Shown: positions 1-4,833 of the stretch, in pieces
How positions within the stretch are numbered: position 1 is the first letter of the stretch
How the letters are laid out: the number at the start of each line of letters is the position of its first letter
Assembly: GCA_947632165.1 (NCBI GenBank)
Contig: CANROI010000100.1
Coordinates: forward strand, 1-5,537
Reading direction: 5' to 3'
DNA length: 5,537 nucleotides
Source: an uncultured Clostridia bacterium
Lineage (GTDB): Bacteria; Bacillota; Clostridia; Christensenellales; Borkfalkiaceae
Program-made: the position numbers and the translations under genes
The notes under the pieces: generated by a model
What the model saw: the letters and a program-made list of their open reading frames with translations, nothing else
The model's database searches: none
Told to the model about the DNA's origin: nothing

Positions 1-175
1 CCTTCGCCGTGCCGCCGACGGAGGGGTTGCAGGGCATGAAGCCGATGCTGTCGAGATTGAGCGTGAGCATGACGACGCTTAGCCCCGTCCGTGCGAGGGC
101 GAGCGCGGCTTCCACGCCCGCATGGCCCGCGCCGATGACGACGGCGTCGTATGTGCCTTCCGGAAAAGTATGCAT
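1..175 (-). CDS. mnmG: MnmG (GidA), tRNA wobble-uridine 5-carboxymethylaminomethyl modification enzyme, N-terminal 58 residues only
   Basis: MnmG is the FAD-binding partner of MnmE. Together they install the (carboxymethyl)aminomethyl group at C5 of wobble uridine 34 in several cytoplasmic tRNAs. Translating the minus strand from the ATG at 175-173 gives 58 residues starting MHTFPEGTYDAVVIGAGHAG. The dinucleotide-binding glycine motif GAGHAG is at residues 15-20, and the family block TLNLDSIGFMPCNPSVGG is at 38-55. The rest of the gene (the family is about 620-650 residues) lies beyond the left edge. The ATG at 175 places the FAD motif at the usual distance from the N-terminus, but no Shine-Dalgarno lies in front of it. 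An in-frame GTG at 238-236 overlaps the dnaA stop as GTGA and would add 21 residues. The gene is co-directional with dnaA, with no visible promoter between them, so translation coupled to dnaA is likely. Family assignment is very secure; the start is uncertain. Confidence 0.95.
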   Translation of the reverse strand, partial: MHTFPEGTYDAVVIGAGHAGVEAALALARTGLSVVMLTLNLDSIGFMPCNPSVGGTAK

Positions 176-187
176 AGCTTTGAAGAA

Positions 188-207
188 CGGCGCCTTATGC
201 GGCGCCG
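188..207 (-). promoter_or_regulatory. Perfect GC hairpin between the dnaA stop and the mnmG ATG
   Basis: On the minus strand the sequence is CGGCGCC, loop GCATAA, then GGCGCCG: a perfect 7-bp all-GC stem with a 6-nt loop. It ends 12 nt before the mnmG ATG, where a ribosome-binding site would normally lie. It is followed by TTCTTCAAAGCT, which is too poor in U for a convincing intrinsic terminator. It could be a weak attenuator, a translation-control or mRNA-processing element, or simply coding sequence if mnmG starts at the GTG at 238. The structure is seen directly; the role is inference. Confidence 0.45.
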
Positions 208-234
208 GATCGGTGGTTTTGAGGGAGCGCGCGG

Positions 235-1584
235 TCACTGCTTGAGCACCGCGCTCTTGATGTCCGTTACGCTCTTTGCGATCGTATCGTTGACGCGCAT
301 GAGCTCGGCGACCTTGTCGCGCGAATAGATGATCGTCGCGTGGTCTCTTCCGCCCATCTCCTTGCCGACGGAGACGAGGGGGAGGGTGAGCATGTCGCAC
401 AGAAGATAGGTGCAGATCTGCCTTGCCCGCACGAGTTCCTGCCGCTTACTCTTGCCGATGAGGTCGTTTTTGGTGACGCCGTAATAGTTGCACGTTGCGC
501 GGATGATCGCCTCGGGCGTGAGCTCTTCCTGCTCCTCCTCGGTGCCGATGCTCTCCTGCAGCGCCGTCGCCGCCAGCTTCGTCGTGATGGGTTCTTCATG
601 CAGTTTGCTCGCAAAGATGACGGTGTTGAGCCGCCCTTCGAGCGTGCGCACGTTGTTGTCGGAATTTTTGACGAGGAAGGCAAGCACATCCTCGGGAATC
701 ACATATTTTTTCTCGAGCGCCTTGCGCTTGAGGATGGCGATCTTCGTCTCGAGATCGGGCGGCTGGATGTCGGCGATGAGCCCGCCCTCGAACCGGGTGC
801 GGAGGCGCTCTTCGAGGGTCGTCAGCTCCTTTGCGGGGCAGTCCGACGAGATGACGATCTGCTTGTGCTGGGAGAAGAGCTCGTTGAAGGTGTGGAAAAA
901 CGCCTCCTGTACGCCGTATTTGCCCGCCCAGAACTGGATGTCGTCGATGATCAGCACGTCCACGTTGCGGTAGCGGTTGCGGAAGCGGAATTCGTTGTCC
1001 GTCCCCGCCGATTTCTTGGCATACATGCTGTCTACATATTCGTTCAGGAACTTCTCGCTCGTCGTGTAGATGACCTTGAGCGAGGGTTTCTTGGCGGAGA
1101 TCTCGTTGGCGATGGCCTGCATCAGATGGGTCTTGCCGAGGCCCGTGCCGCCGTAGATGTAGAGGGGGTTGAAGTTTTCCCCGGGCGCGGTCGCAACCGA
1201 TTTCGCCGCGGCATACACGAACTTGTTCTGCGGCCCCACGACGAACGACTCGAAGGTATAGCGCTTGTCGAGGACGAGGTCGTTCTCCTCATAGGCGTCC
1301 GGCATCTCGTCGAGCGTATAGGTATCGCTCCCGTCGACAACGATCGCAACGCCCACGAGCCCCACGTCCGCCGATTGCGCCGCGGCGCGCAGATGCTCGA
1401 GGTGGTGCTTCGTCACCGTCGCCGCCGTCACTTCCGTCAGTGCCTTCAGGACGAGCTTCTTGTTGACGACGTCCACGGGCTCGAGATCCTCGATGAACGA
1501 GCTGAAGGACACGGGGTTGATGAGCTTTTCCGCGCGCTCCTTGATCTTGCCCCACAAATATTCGAGTTGGGAATTTTCCGCCAT
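235..1584 (-). CDS. dnaA: Chromosomal replication initiator protein DnaA
   Basis: DnaA is the ATP-dependent AAA+ protein that binds DnaA boxes at oriC, melts the origin and recruits the replicative helicase; it is also a transcription factor. The 449-residue product has the full family length and four domains. Domain I is at about 1-80 (LEYLWGKIKERAEKLINPVSF near the start), followed by a short linker to about 105. The AAA+ domain has Walker A GGTGLGKT at 145-152, Walker B VDVLIIDD at 208-215 followed by IQFWAGK, the segment LEERLRTRFEGGL at 257-269, and sensor II NVRTLEG at 311-317. The C-terminal DNA-binding domain carries the signature GGRDHATIIYSRDKV at 411-425. The ATG at 1584-1582 is chosen because GAGGA lies 6 nt before it and the protein begins MAENSQLEYLW as in homologues. 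An ATG at 1680 is open but adds 32 unrelated residues and lies upstream of the predicted transcript start. Mild oddities are Trp in IQFWAGK, where Leu is usual, and Ala at 416 in the DNA-binding signature. No dnaN follows; mnmG does. Confidence 0.98.
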   Translation of the reverse strand: MAENSQLEYLWGKIKERAEKLINPVSFSSFIEDLEPVDVVNKKLVLKALTEVTAATVTKHHLEHLRAAAQSADVGLVGVAIVVDGSDTYTLDEMPDAYEENDLVLDKRYTFESFVVGPQNKFVYAAAKSVATAPGENFNPLYIYGGTGLGKTHLMQAIANEISAKKPSLKVIYTTSEKFLNEYVDSMYAKKSAGTDNEFRFRNRYRNVDVLIIDDIQFWAGKYGVQEAFFHTFNELFSQHKQIVISSDCPAKELTTLEERLRTRFEGGLIADIQPPDLETKIAILKRKALEKKYVIPEDVLAFLVKNSDNNVRTLEGRLNTVIFASKLHEEPITTKLAATALQESIGTEEEQEELTPEAIIRATCNYYGVTKNDLIGKSKRQELVRARQICTYLLCDMLTLPLVSVGKEMGGRDHATIIYSRDKVAELMRVNDTIAKSVTDIKSAVLKQ

Positions 1585-1590
1585 AAAATT

Positions 1591-1595
1591 TCCTC
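1591..1595 (-). promoter_or_regulatory. Ribosome-binding site of dnaA
   Basis: GAGGA on the minus strand is separated by 6 nt (AATTTT) from the ATG at 1584. This supports the 449-residue start over the upstream ATG at 1680. Confidence 0.8.
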
Positions 1596-1603
1596 GCAAA
1601 CGC

Positions 1604-1632
1604 TTTCTCTTTTTCGCGGAATTTGCTATAAT
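1604..1632 (+). promoter_or_regulatory. Candidate extended -10 promoter reading toward recF
   Basis: TGCTATAAT at 1624-1632 is a perfect extended -10 element (TGn directly before a consensus TATAAT at 1627-1632). The -35 position 17 bp upstream (1604-1609, TTTCTC) is poor, which is tolerable for an extended -10 promoter. Transcription would start near 1639, giving recF a leader of about 95 nt. The element lies inside the predicted dnaA 5' leader on the other strand. It is inferred from motif and spacing only. Confidence 0.55.
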
Positions 1633-1661
1633 AAAAGCGGTTCCGCACGGTCGGCGCCACG

Positions 1662-1673
1662 CTCCCGAAGGAG
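1662..1673 (-). promoter_or_regulatory. Small UUCG-capped hairpin in the predicted dnaA leader
   Basis: Read on the minus strand, CTCC-TTCG-GGAG forms a 4-bp stem capped by the very stable C(UUCG)G tetraloop. It falls within the first 20 nt of the predicted dnaA transcript and could stabilise the mRNA 5' end. The stem does not extend further, so chance is possible. Confidence 0.3.
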
Positions 1674-1683
1674 TCTGCATTTA

Positions 1684-1712
1684 ATTATAATATAAATCCG
1701 CGCAAAAAGAAA
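1684..1712 (-). promoter_or_regulatory. Candidate dnaA promoter
   Basis: On the minus strand a consensus TATAAT (1689 down to 1684) follows a weak -35, TTTCTT (1712-1707), with a 17-bp spacer. Predicted transcription starts near 1677, giving a leader of about 93 nt before the dnaA ATG. The octamer ATTATAAT at 1684-1691 is a perfect palindrome, so a TATAAT also exists on the plus strand at 1686-1691, but no -35 was seen for that direction. AT-rich stretches give such hits by chance, so confidence is moderate. Confidence 0.45.
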
Positions 1713-1733
1713 GTGTTTTTTCGGAAAAAATAA

Positions 1734-2843
1734 GTGATTATTAAAAAATTGACGCTGCACAATTTCAGAAATTACGAGGAGGAGACCTTCCTCTTCGAGG
1801 ACGGGGTGAACGTGCTCGTCGGCAAGAACGCGCAGGGCAAGACCAACTGCGCGGAGGCGGTATTCTACCTCTGCACGGGCGCGTCTTTGCGCATCCGCCA
1901 CGATAAGCAGCTCATCCGCCGCGGCGCGCAGCAAGCCCGTCTCGTCGCGGAGGCGGTGAGCCGCTTCGGCGAGGTCTCGCTCGAGGCGGACCTCTTCGAA
2001 AACAGGCGGGAGCTCAGGGTCAACGGGAACCGCGTCACCCGCTCCGTCGACTTTCTCGGAAATATGCGGAGCGTCTTTTTCTCGCCCGGGGAGCTCCGCA
2101 TCATACAGGACGGCCCCGACGAGCGGCGGCGCTTCCTCAATCTGTCCATCTCGCAGACTTCGCGGGCCTATGCCTCGGCGCTGTTGCGCTACAACAAGGT
2201 GCTCGAACAGCGCAACAACCTGCTCAAGGAGGACCCTGCGCTCATCCGCGAGACGCTGCCCGTCTGGGATGAGCAGCTCGCCCGCTATGCGGCGGTCATC
2301 ATCCGCCACCGGCGGGAATTTCTCGAACGGCTGTCCCCGCTCGCGGAGGAGGCGCACGCCTATCTCACCGACGGCGCGGAGCGGCTCTCGCTCGGGTTCG
2401 ACGCGGACTACCCGCGCGAGGAAGAGGGGATCGCGGAGCAGCTCACCCGCGCGCTTGCAGGCTGTCTCGAGCGGGATATCCGCCTCGGATTCACGACCGT
2501 AGGCCCCCACAGGGACGACATCCGGATCATGATCGACGGCGCGGACGCCCGCGGCTTTGCCTCGCAGGGGCAGACGCGCACGGCGGCGCTCGGGCTCAAG
2601 CTCGCCGAGCTCGAGATCTTCAAACAGCTCTCGGGGGAGCCGCCCGTGCTCATCCTCGACGACGTGATGAGCGAGCTCGACCTCGCCCGCCGCAAGAAGC
2701 TGCTTGCCCGCACGGCCGGCGTGCAGTGTATTCTCACATGCACCCATGCGGAGCGGCTCCTCTATGGCAAACAGACCCATAAGATCCACATACAGGGCGG
2801 CAAAATCGTGCAAAAGCCCGAAACCGTCCGCGGCAAAGCATAG
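1734..2843 (+). CDS. recF: DNA replication and repair protein RecF
   Basis: RecF is an SMC/ABC-type ATPase that acts with RecO and RecR to load RecA at single-strand gaps and stalled forks. The 369-residue product is of normal family length. It begins MIIKKLTLHNFRNYEE, the family's N-terminal signature. Walker A GKNAQGKT is at 30-37, the block SVFFSPGELRIIQDGPDERRRFLN is at 113-136, the ABC signature region ASQGQTRT is at 276-283, and Walker B VLILDDVMSELD is at 305-316. The start is a GTG with only a weak Shine-Dalgarno (GGAAA, 1724-1728, about 5 nt upstream). It is the only start that keeps the conserved N-terminus, and it suggests modest expression. recF is transcribed away from dnaA, and the dnaN gene that normally sits between them is missing here. 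The VanW gene follows after 42 bp without a terminator, so the two probably share a transcript. Confidence 0.97.
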   Translation: MIIKKLTLHNFRNYEEETFLFEDGVNVLVGKNAQGKTNCAEAVFYLCTGASLRIRHDKQLIRRGAQQARLVAEAVSRFGEVSLEADLFENRRELRVNGNRVTRSVDFLGNMRSVFFSPGELRIIQDGPDERRRFLNLSISQTSRAYASALLRYNKVLEQRNNLLKEDPALIRETLPVWDEQLARYAAVIIRHRREFLERLSPLAEEAHAYLTDGAERLSLGFDADYPREEEGIAEQLTRALAGCLERDIRLGFTTVGPHRDDIRIMIDGADARGFASQGQTRTAALGLKLAELEIFKQLSGEPPVLILDDVMSELDLARRKKLLARTAGVQCILTCTHAERLLYGKQTHKIHIQGGKIVQKPETVRGKA

Positions 2844-2874
2844 CCCGCCTTCCCGAAGCGCATACTGTCATGCG

Positions 2875-2879
2875 GGAGG
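2875..2879 (+). promoter_or_regulatory. Ribosome-binding site of the VanW-domain gene
   Basis: GGAGG lies 6 nt before the ATG at 2886. It fixes that start and shows the gene has its own strong translation signal despite sitting only 42 bp behind recF. Confidence 0.8.
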
Positions 2880-2885
2880 CGACAG

Positions 2886-4172
2886 ATGGCTGTTCGTGCG
2901 TTATCGCTCCTCCTCGCGGGGAGCTTTTTTTGGTTCGGCGGCTTCGGCAGAGTGAAGGAGGACGTCCGGATCGAGGACGTCCCGATAGGGGGGATGCCCT
3001 ATGCCGAGGCCGAGGCCCTTGTGCGCGCCCGCCTCTCGGAGCGGATCCCGCCCCTCACCGTCCATTCGCCCGCAGGGGACCTTGTGTGCGAACTCTGCGT
3101 GAAGGACAACATCGCGTCGCTCGTCCGCGGCGCCGCGCGGGGGGAGCGGCTCACCGCCTCCTATTCCCGCAATTGGGCGGACGCGGAGAGCGCCCTTTTG
3201 GAGCTCTGCGCCCGCAATGCGCGGCCCGCGAAGGACGCCGTGATGCACTTTTCGGCGGGAGGATTTTCCTACACCCGCGGAGAGGAGGGGATCGCCTGCG
3301 ACTACCGTGCGACGCTCCTTGCAGTGAGCGCGGCGCTCCGTACGGGGAGGACGGAGGTAAATCTGGTCCTGAAGCGCTTCCCGCCCGCCGTGACGGAGGA
3401 AAAACTGCGCGAAGAGACCCTGCCGCTCGCCTCGTTTTCGACCTGCTACGACGGCGGGAACGCCCCCCGCGCCCACAACATCGCCCTGGCGGCGGCGCGC
3501 GTCGCGGGCACGGTGCTCCTTCCGGGCGAGGAATTTTCCTTCAACCGCGCCGTGGGGGAGCGGACGGAGGAGAACGGGTTCCTCGTCGCGAACGTGATCT
3601 CGGACGGCGAGTTCGTGCCCGGCGTGGGCGGGGGCGTCTGCCAGGCGAGCACCACCCTCTTCGGCGCGGCGCTCCGCGCCGGCATGCGCATCACCGAGAG
3701 CCGCGCCCATTCGCTCTCCGTCGGCTATGTGCCGCCCTCGCTCGACGCAATGGTCTCCACGGGGAGCGATCTGAAGTTCGTCAATCCCCATGATCATCCC
3801 GTCTATGTGCTCGCTTCGGCGGGGAAGGGGCGGGTGAGCTTCTTCTTTTACGGCCTGCCCGACGGCAAGCGCTACGAGACCGAGAGCGTGGTGCTTTCGC
3901 GCATCCCCCCGCCCGCGCCCGAAGAGGTGGAGGGGGAGGAGGACAGGGTGCTCCGCGCCGAAAAGGAGGGGCTCAAAAGCGAGAGCTACCTCAAGGTGTA
4001 TTCCGCGGACGGGACCCTGCTCTCGCGCACGCTGATCCGCAGGGACAGCTATGCCGCGGTGCGCGGCAAAAAGAGCGTCGCGCCCCGCGCCGCGGAGGGC
4101 GAGGGGGCGGAAAACGGCGAAGAGGGCGCGCAAACCGAGCAAGAAAGCGCGGAAAATCGCCGAAAAATATGA
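2886..4172 (+). CDS. Exported VanW-family protein
   Basis: The 428-residue product is probably exported or membrane-tethered and may bind peptidoglycan; the biochemical role of VanW domains is not established. Residues 5-21 form a short hydrophobic export or anchor segment after a single Arg. Residues 27-60 contain the recurrent VRIEDVPIGGMPYAEAEALV motif of these proteins. Residues about 75-165 correspond to the region usually matching the YoaR-type putative peptidoglycan-binding domain (PF12229). The VanW domain (PF04294) spans about 183-315: HNIALAAARVAGTVLLPGEEFSFN (197-220), VPGVGGGVCQAST (244-256) and GYVPPSLDAMV (280-290). Residues 365-392 resemble the small beta segment that often follows VanW domains. 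The last about 30 residues are a Glu/Ala/Gly-rich, probably disordered tail. GGAGG 6 nt upstream supports the start. The family name comes from vancomycin clusters, but no van resistance genes are visible, so a housekeeping envelope role is more likely. Co-transcription with recF is inferred from the 42-bp gap. Confidence 0.92.
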   Translation: MAVRALSLLLAGSFFWFGGFGRVKEDVRIEDVPIGGMPYAEAEALVRARLSERIPPLTVHSPAGDLVCELCVKDNIASLVRGAARGERLTASYSRNWADAESALLELCARNARPAKDAVMHFSAGGFSYTRGEEGIACDYRATLLAVSAALRTGRTEVNLVLKRFPPAVTEEKLREETLPLASFSTCYDGGNAPRAHNIALAAARVAGTVLLPGEEFSFNRAVGERTEENGFLVANVISDGEFVPGVGGGVCQASTTLFGAALRAGMRITESRAHSLSVGYVPPSLDAMVSTGSDLKFVNPHDHPVYVLASAGKGRVSFFFYGLPDGKRYETESVVLSRIPPPAPEEVEGEEDRVLRAEKEGLKSESYLKVYSADGTLLSRTLIRRDSYAAVRGKKSVAPRAAEGEGAENGEEGAQTEQESAENRRKI

Positions 4173-4190
4173 GATCGCCCGCAAAAACAG

Positions 4191-4219
4191 TTGATTTTTC
4201 GCAAAAATTCCGCTATAAT
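4191..4219 (+). promoter_or_regulatory. Sigma-A type promoter of rplS
   Basis: TTGATT (4191-4196) and TATAAT (4214-4219) are separated by exactly 17 bp. This near-consensus housekeeping promoter begins 18 bp after the VanW gene stop. Transcription should start near 4226, giving rplS a leader of about 97 nt. Confidence 0.85.
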
Positions 4220-4234
4220 GTTCAAGTGACTTTG

Positions 4235-4300
4235 GGCGTTCCTCTGCCGCGTACACCGTGTGAAGCGTACAAAATCAAGAGCGGGAATGAACGTCTTTTT
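4235..4300 (+). promoter_or_regulatory. Candidate structured rplS leader / attenuator (L19 leader type)
   Basis: The leader can fold as nested helices. The outer stem GGCGTTC (4235-4241) pairs with GAACGTC (4289-4295) through 7 pairs, one of them G-U. The inner stem CCGC (4247-4250) pairs with GCGG (4281-4284), continuing as GTAC (4251-4254) with GTAC (4267-4270) around a 12-nt loop. The outer stem is followed immediately by TTTTT (4296-4300), the arrangement of an intrinsic terminator ending just before the ribosome-binding site. Bacillota commonly carry an L19 autoregulatory leader upstream of rplS (known). That this is one, and that it attenuates, is inference; I did not match it to the Rfam consensus. 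Confidence 0.4.
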
Positions 4301-4307
4301 GAGAAAC

Positions 4308-4312
4308 GGAGG
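4308..4312 (+). promoter_or_regulatory. Ribosome-binding site of rplS
   Basis: GGAGG with 10 nt to the ATG at 4323. It decides this start over the in-frame GTG at 4260, which would add 21 basic residues not found in L19. Confidence 0.75.
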
Positions 4313-4322
4313 TAAAGTCAGC

Positions 4323-4667
4323 ATGAAAGGTTTAGTGGAATCGATCGAGCAGGAAGGGCTCAAGAAGGAAGTTCCCAAGTTCAACGTGGGCGACACGGTC
4401 AAGGTCGGCTACCGCATCATCGAGGGCGGCAAGGAGAGGATCCAGAACTTCGAGGGCGTGGTCATCGCCAAGAAGCACGGCGGCATCCGCGAGAGCTTCA
4501 CGGTCAGAAGACTCTCCTTCGGTGTGGGCGTGGAGCGTTGCTTCCCCCTGCATTCCCCGAAGGTCGCCTATGTCAACGTCGTCAGGGCCGGCAAGGTCAG
4601 AAGGGCAAAGCTCTACTATCTCAGAGGGCTCACCGGTAAGGCTGCCAAGATCAAGGAAGTTAAATAA
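4323..4667 (+). CDS. rplS: 50S ribosomal protein L19 (bL19)
   Basis: L19 is a large-subunit protein located at the interface with the 30S subunit. The 114-residue product has the normal length. It shows the family pattern in order: FNVGDTVKVGYRIIEGGKERIQNFEGVVIAKK, then the near-invariant FTVRRLSFGVGVERCFPLHSP, then GKVRRAKLYYLRGLTGKAAKIKE at the C-terminus. A strong promoter, the structured leader, GGAGG before the ATG and a perfect terminator after the gene make it a self-contained, highly expressed single-gene unit. In many bacteria rplS is the last gene of an rpsP-rimM-trmD-rplS operon; none of those partners is present here. An autoregulatory leader is plausible. Confidence 0.98.
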   Translation: MKGLVESIEQEGLKKEVPKFNVGDTVKVGYRIIEGGKERIQNFEGVVIAKKHGGIRESFTVRRLSFGVGVERCFPLHSPKVAYVNVVRAGKVRRAKLYYLRGLTGKAAKIKEVK

Positions 4668-4673
4668 GCCAAG

Positions 4674-4704
4674 AGCGGTTTGCCGAAGACGGCAAACCGC
4701 TTTT
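4674..4704 (+). terminator. Intrinsic terminator of rplS
   Basis: AGCGGTTTGCCG (4674-4685), loop AAGA, and CGGCAAACCGCT (4690-4701) form a perfect 12-bp stem beginning 7 nt after the rplS stop. It runs into TTTT (4701-4704). There is no T-run on the opposite strand, so it acts for plus-strand transcripts. Confidence 0.93.
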
Positions 4705-4773
4705 CAAATGCGCCTCTTTCTTCCGCCGATCGGGGAAGAAAATGAAAAAATTTCGAAAACCCACAAAAATCCG

Positions 4774-4802
4774 TTTACAATTTCGATCGTATCGGTTAGA
4801 AT
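4774..4802 (+). promoter_or_regulatory. Sigma-A type promoter of the last gene
   Basis: TTTACA (4774-4779), a 17-bp spacer and TAGAAT (4797-4802) form a near-consensus promoter 70 bp after the rplS terminator. Predicted transcription starts near 4809, leaving a short leader of about 25 nt. A separate TATAAT at 4815-4820 has no -35 at the right distance and was not preferred. Confidence 0.8.
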
Positions 4803-4833
4803 AGGGTAGGACGATATAATAAGGAAAATCATC

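Noticed and set aside
1585..1680. Upstream ATG at 1680 giving a 481-residue DnaA
   Set aside because: The extra 32 residues match no DnaA N-terminus, the ATG is upstream of the predicted transcript start, and the ATG at 1584 has a proper ribosome-binding site.
340..1695. A 451-codon open frame on the plus strand opposite dnaA
   Set aside because: It lies antisense to an unmistakable DnaA, has a low-complexity Arg/Val/Glu/Asp-rich translation with no family resemblance, and is explained by GC-rich codon use that avoids antisense stops.
1585..1733. Replication origin in the dnaA-recF gap
   Set aside because: There are no DnaA boxes or repeated 9-mers; the short AT-rich part near 1681-1735 is accounted for by promoter elements and is too little evidence for an origin.
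1626..2813. A 395-codon minus-strand frame opposite recF
   Set aside because: It is a shadow of RecF, rich in Arg, Glu and Leu, with no recognisable domain or ribosome-binding site.
2844..2885. Small inverted repeats (CCCGC/GCGGG and CGCAT/ATGCG) between recF and the VanW gene
   Set aside because: The stems are only 5 bp, mutually exclusive and have no T-run. They could partly mask the ribosome-binding site but are within chance for this GC content.
2886..4172. Vancomycin resistance locus
   Set aside because: Only a VanW domain is present. No vanA/B ligase, vanH, vanX or vanRS gene is visible, and VanW domains are common in non-resistant Gram-positives.
4161..4201. Inverted repeat CGAAAAAT...ATTTTTCG as a terminator of the VanW gene
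   Set aside because: The 8-bp stem is almost all A-T, spans the stop codon and the rplS -35 box, and has no T-run after the stem, so it is unlikely to terminate transcription.
2901..4256. A 451-codon minus-strand frame opposite the VanW gene
   Set aside because: Its composition and length follow from the high GC content of the sense gene; the sense frame carries clear VanW motifs.
4260..4322. Upstream GTG start adding 21 residues to L19
   Set aside because: L19 proteins begin near MKGLVESIEQE, GGAGG precedes the ATG at 4323, and the upstream stretch is better explained as a structured leader.
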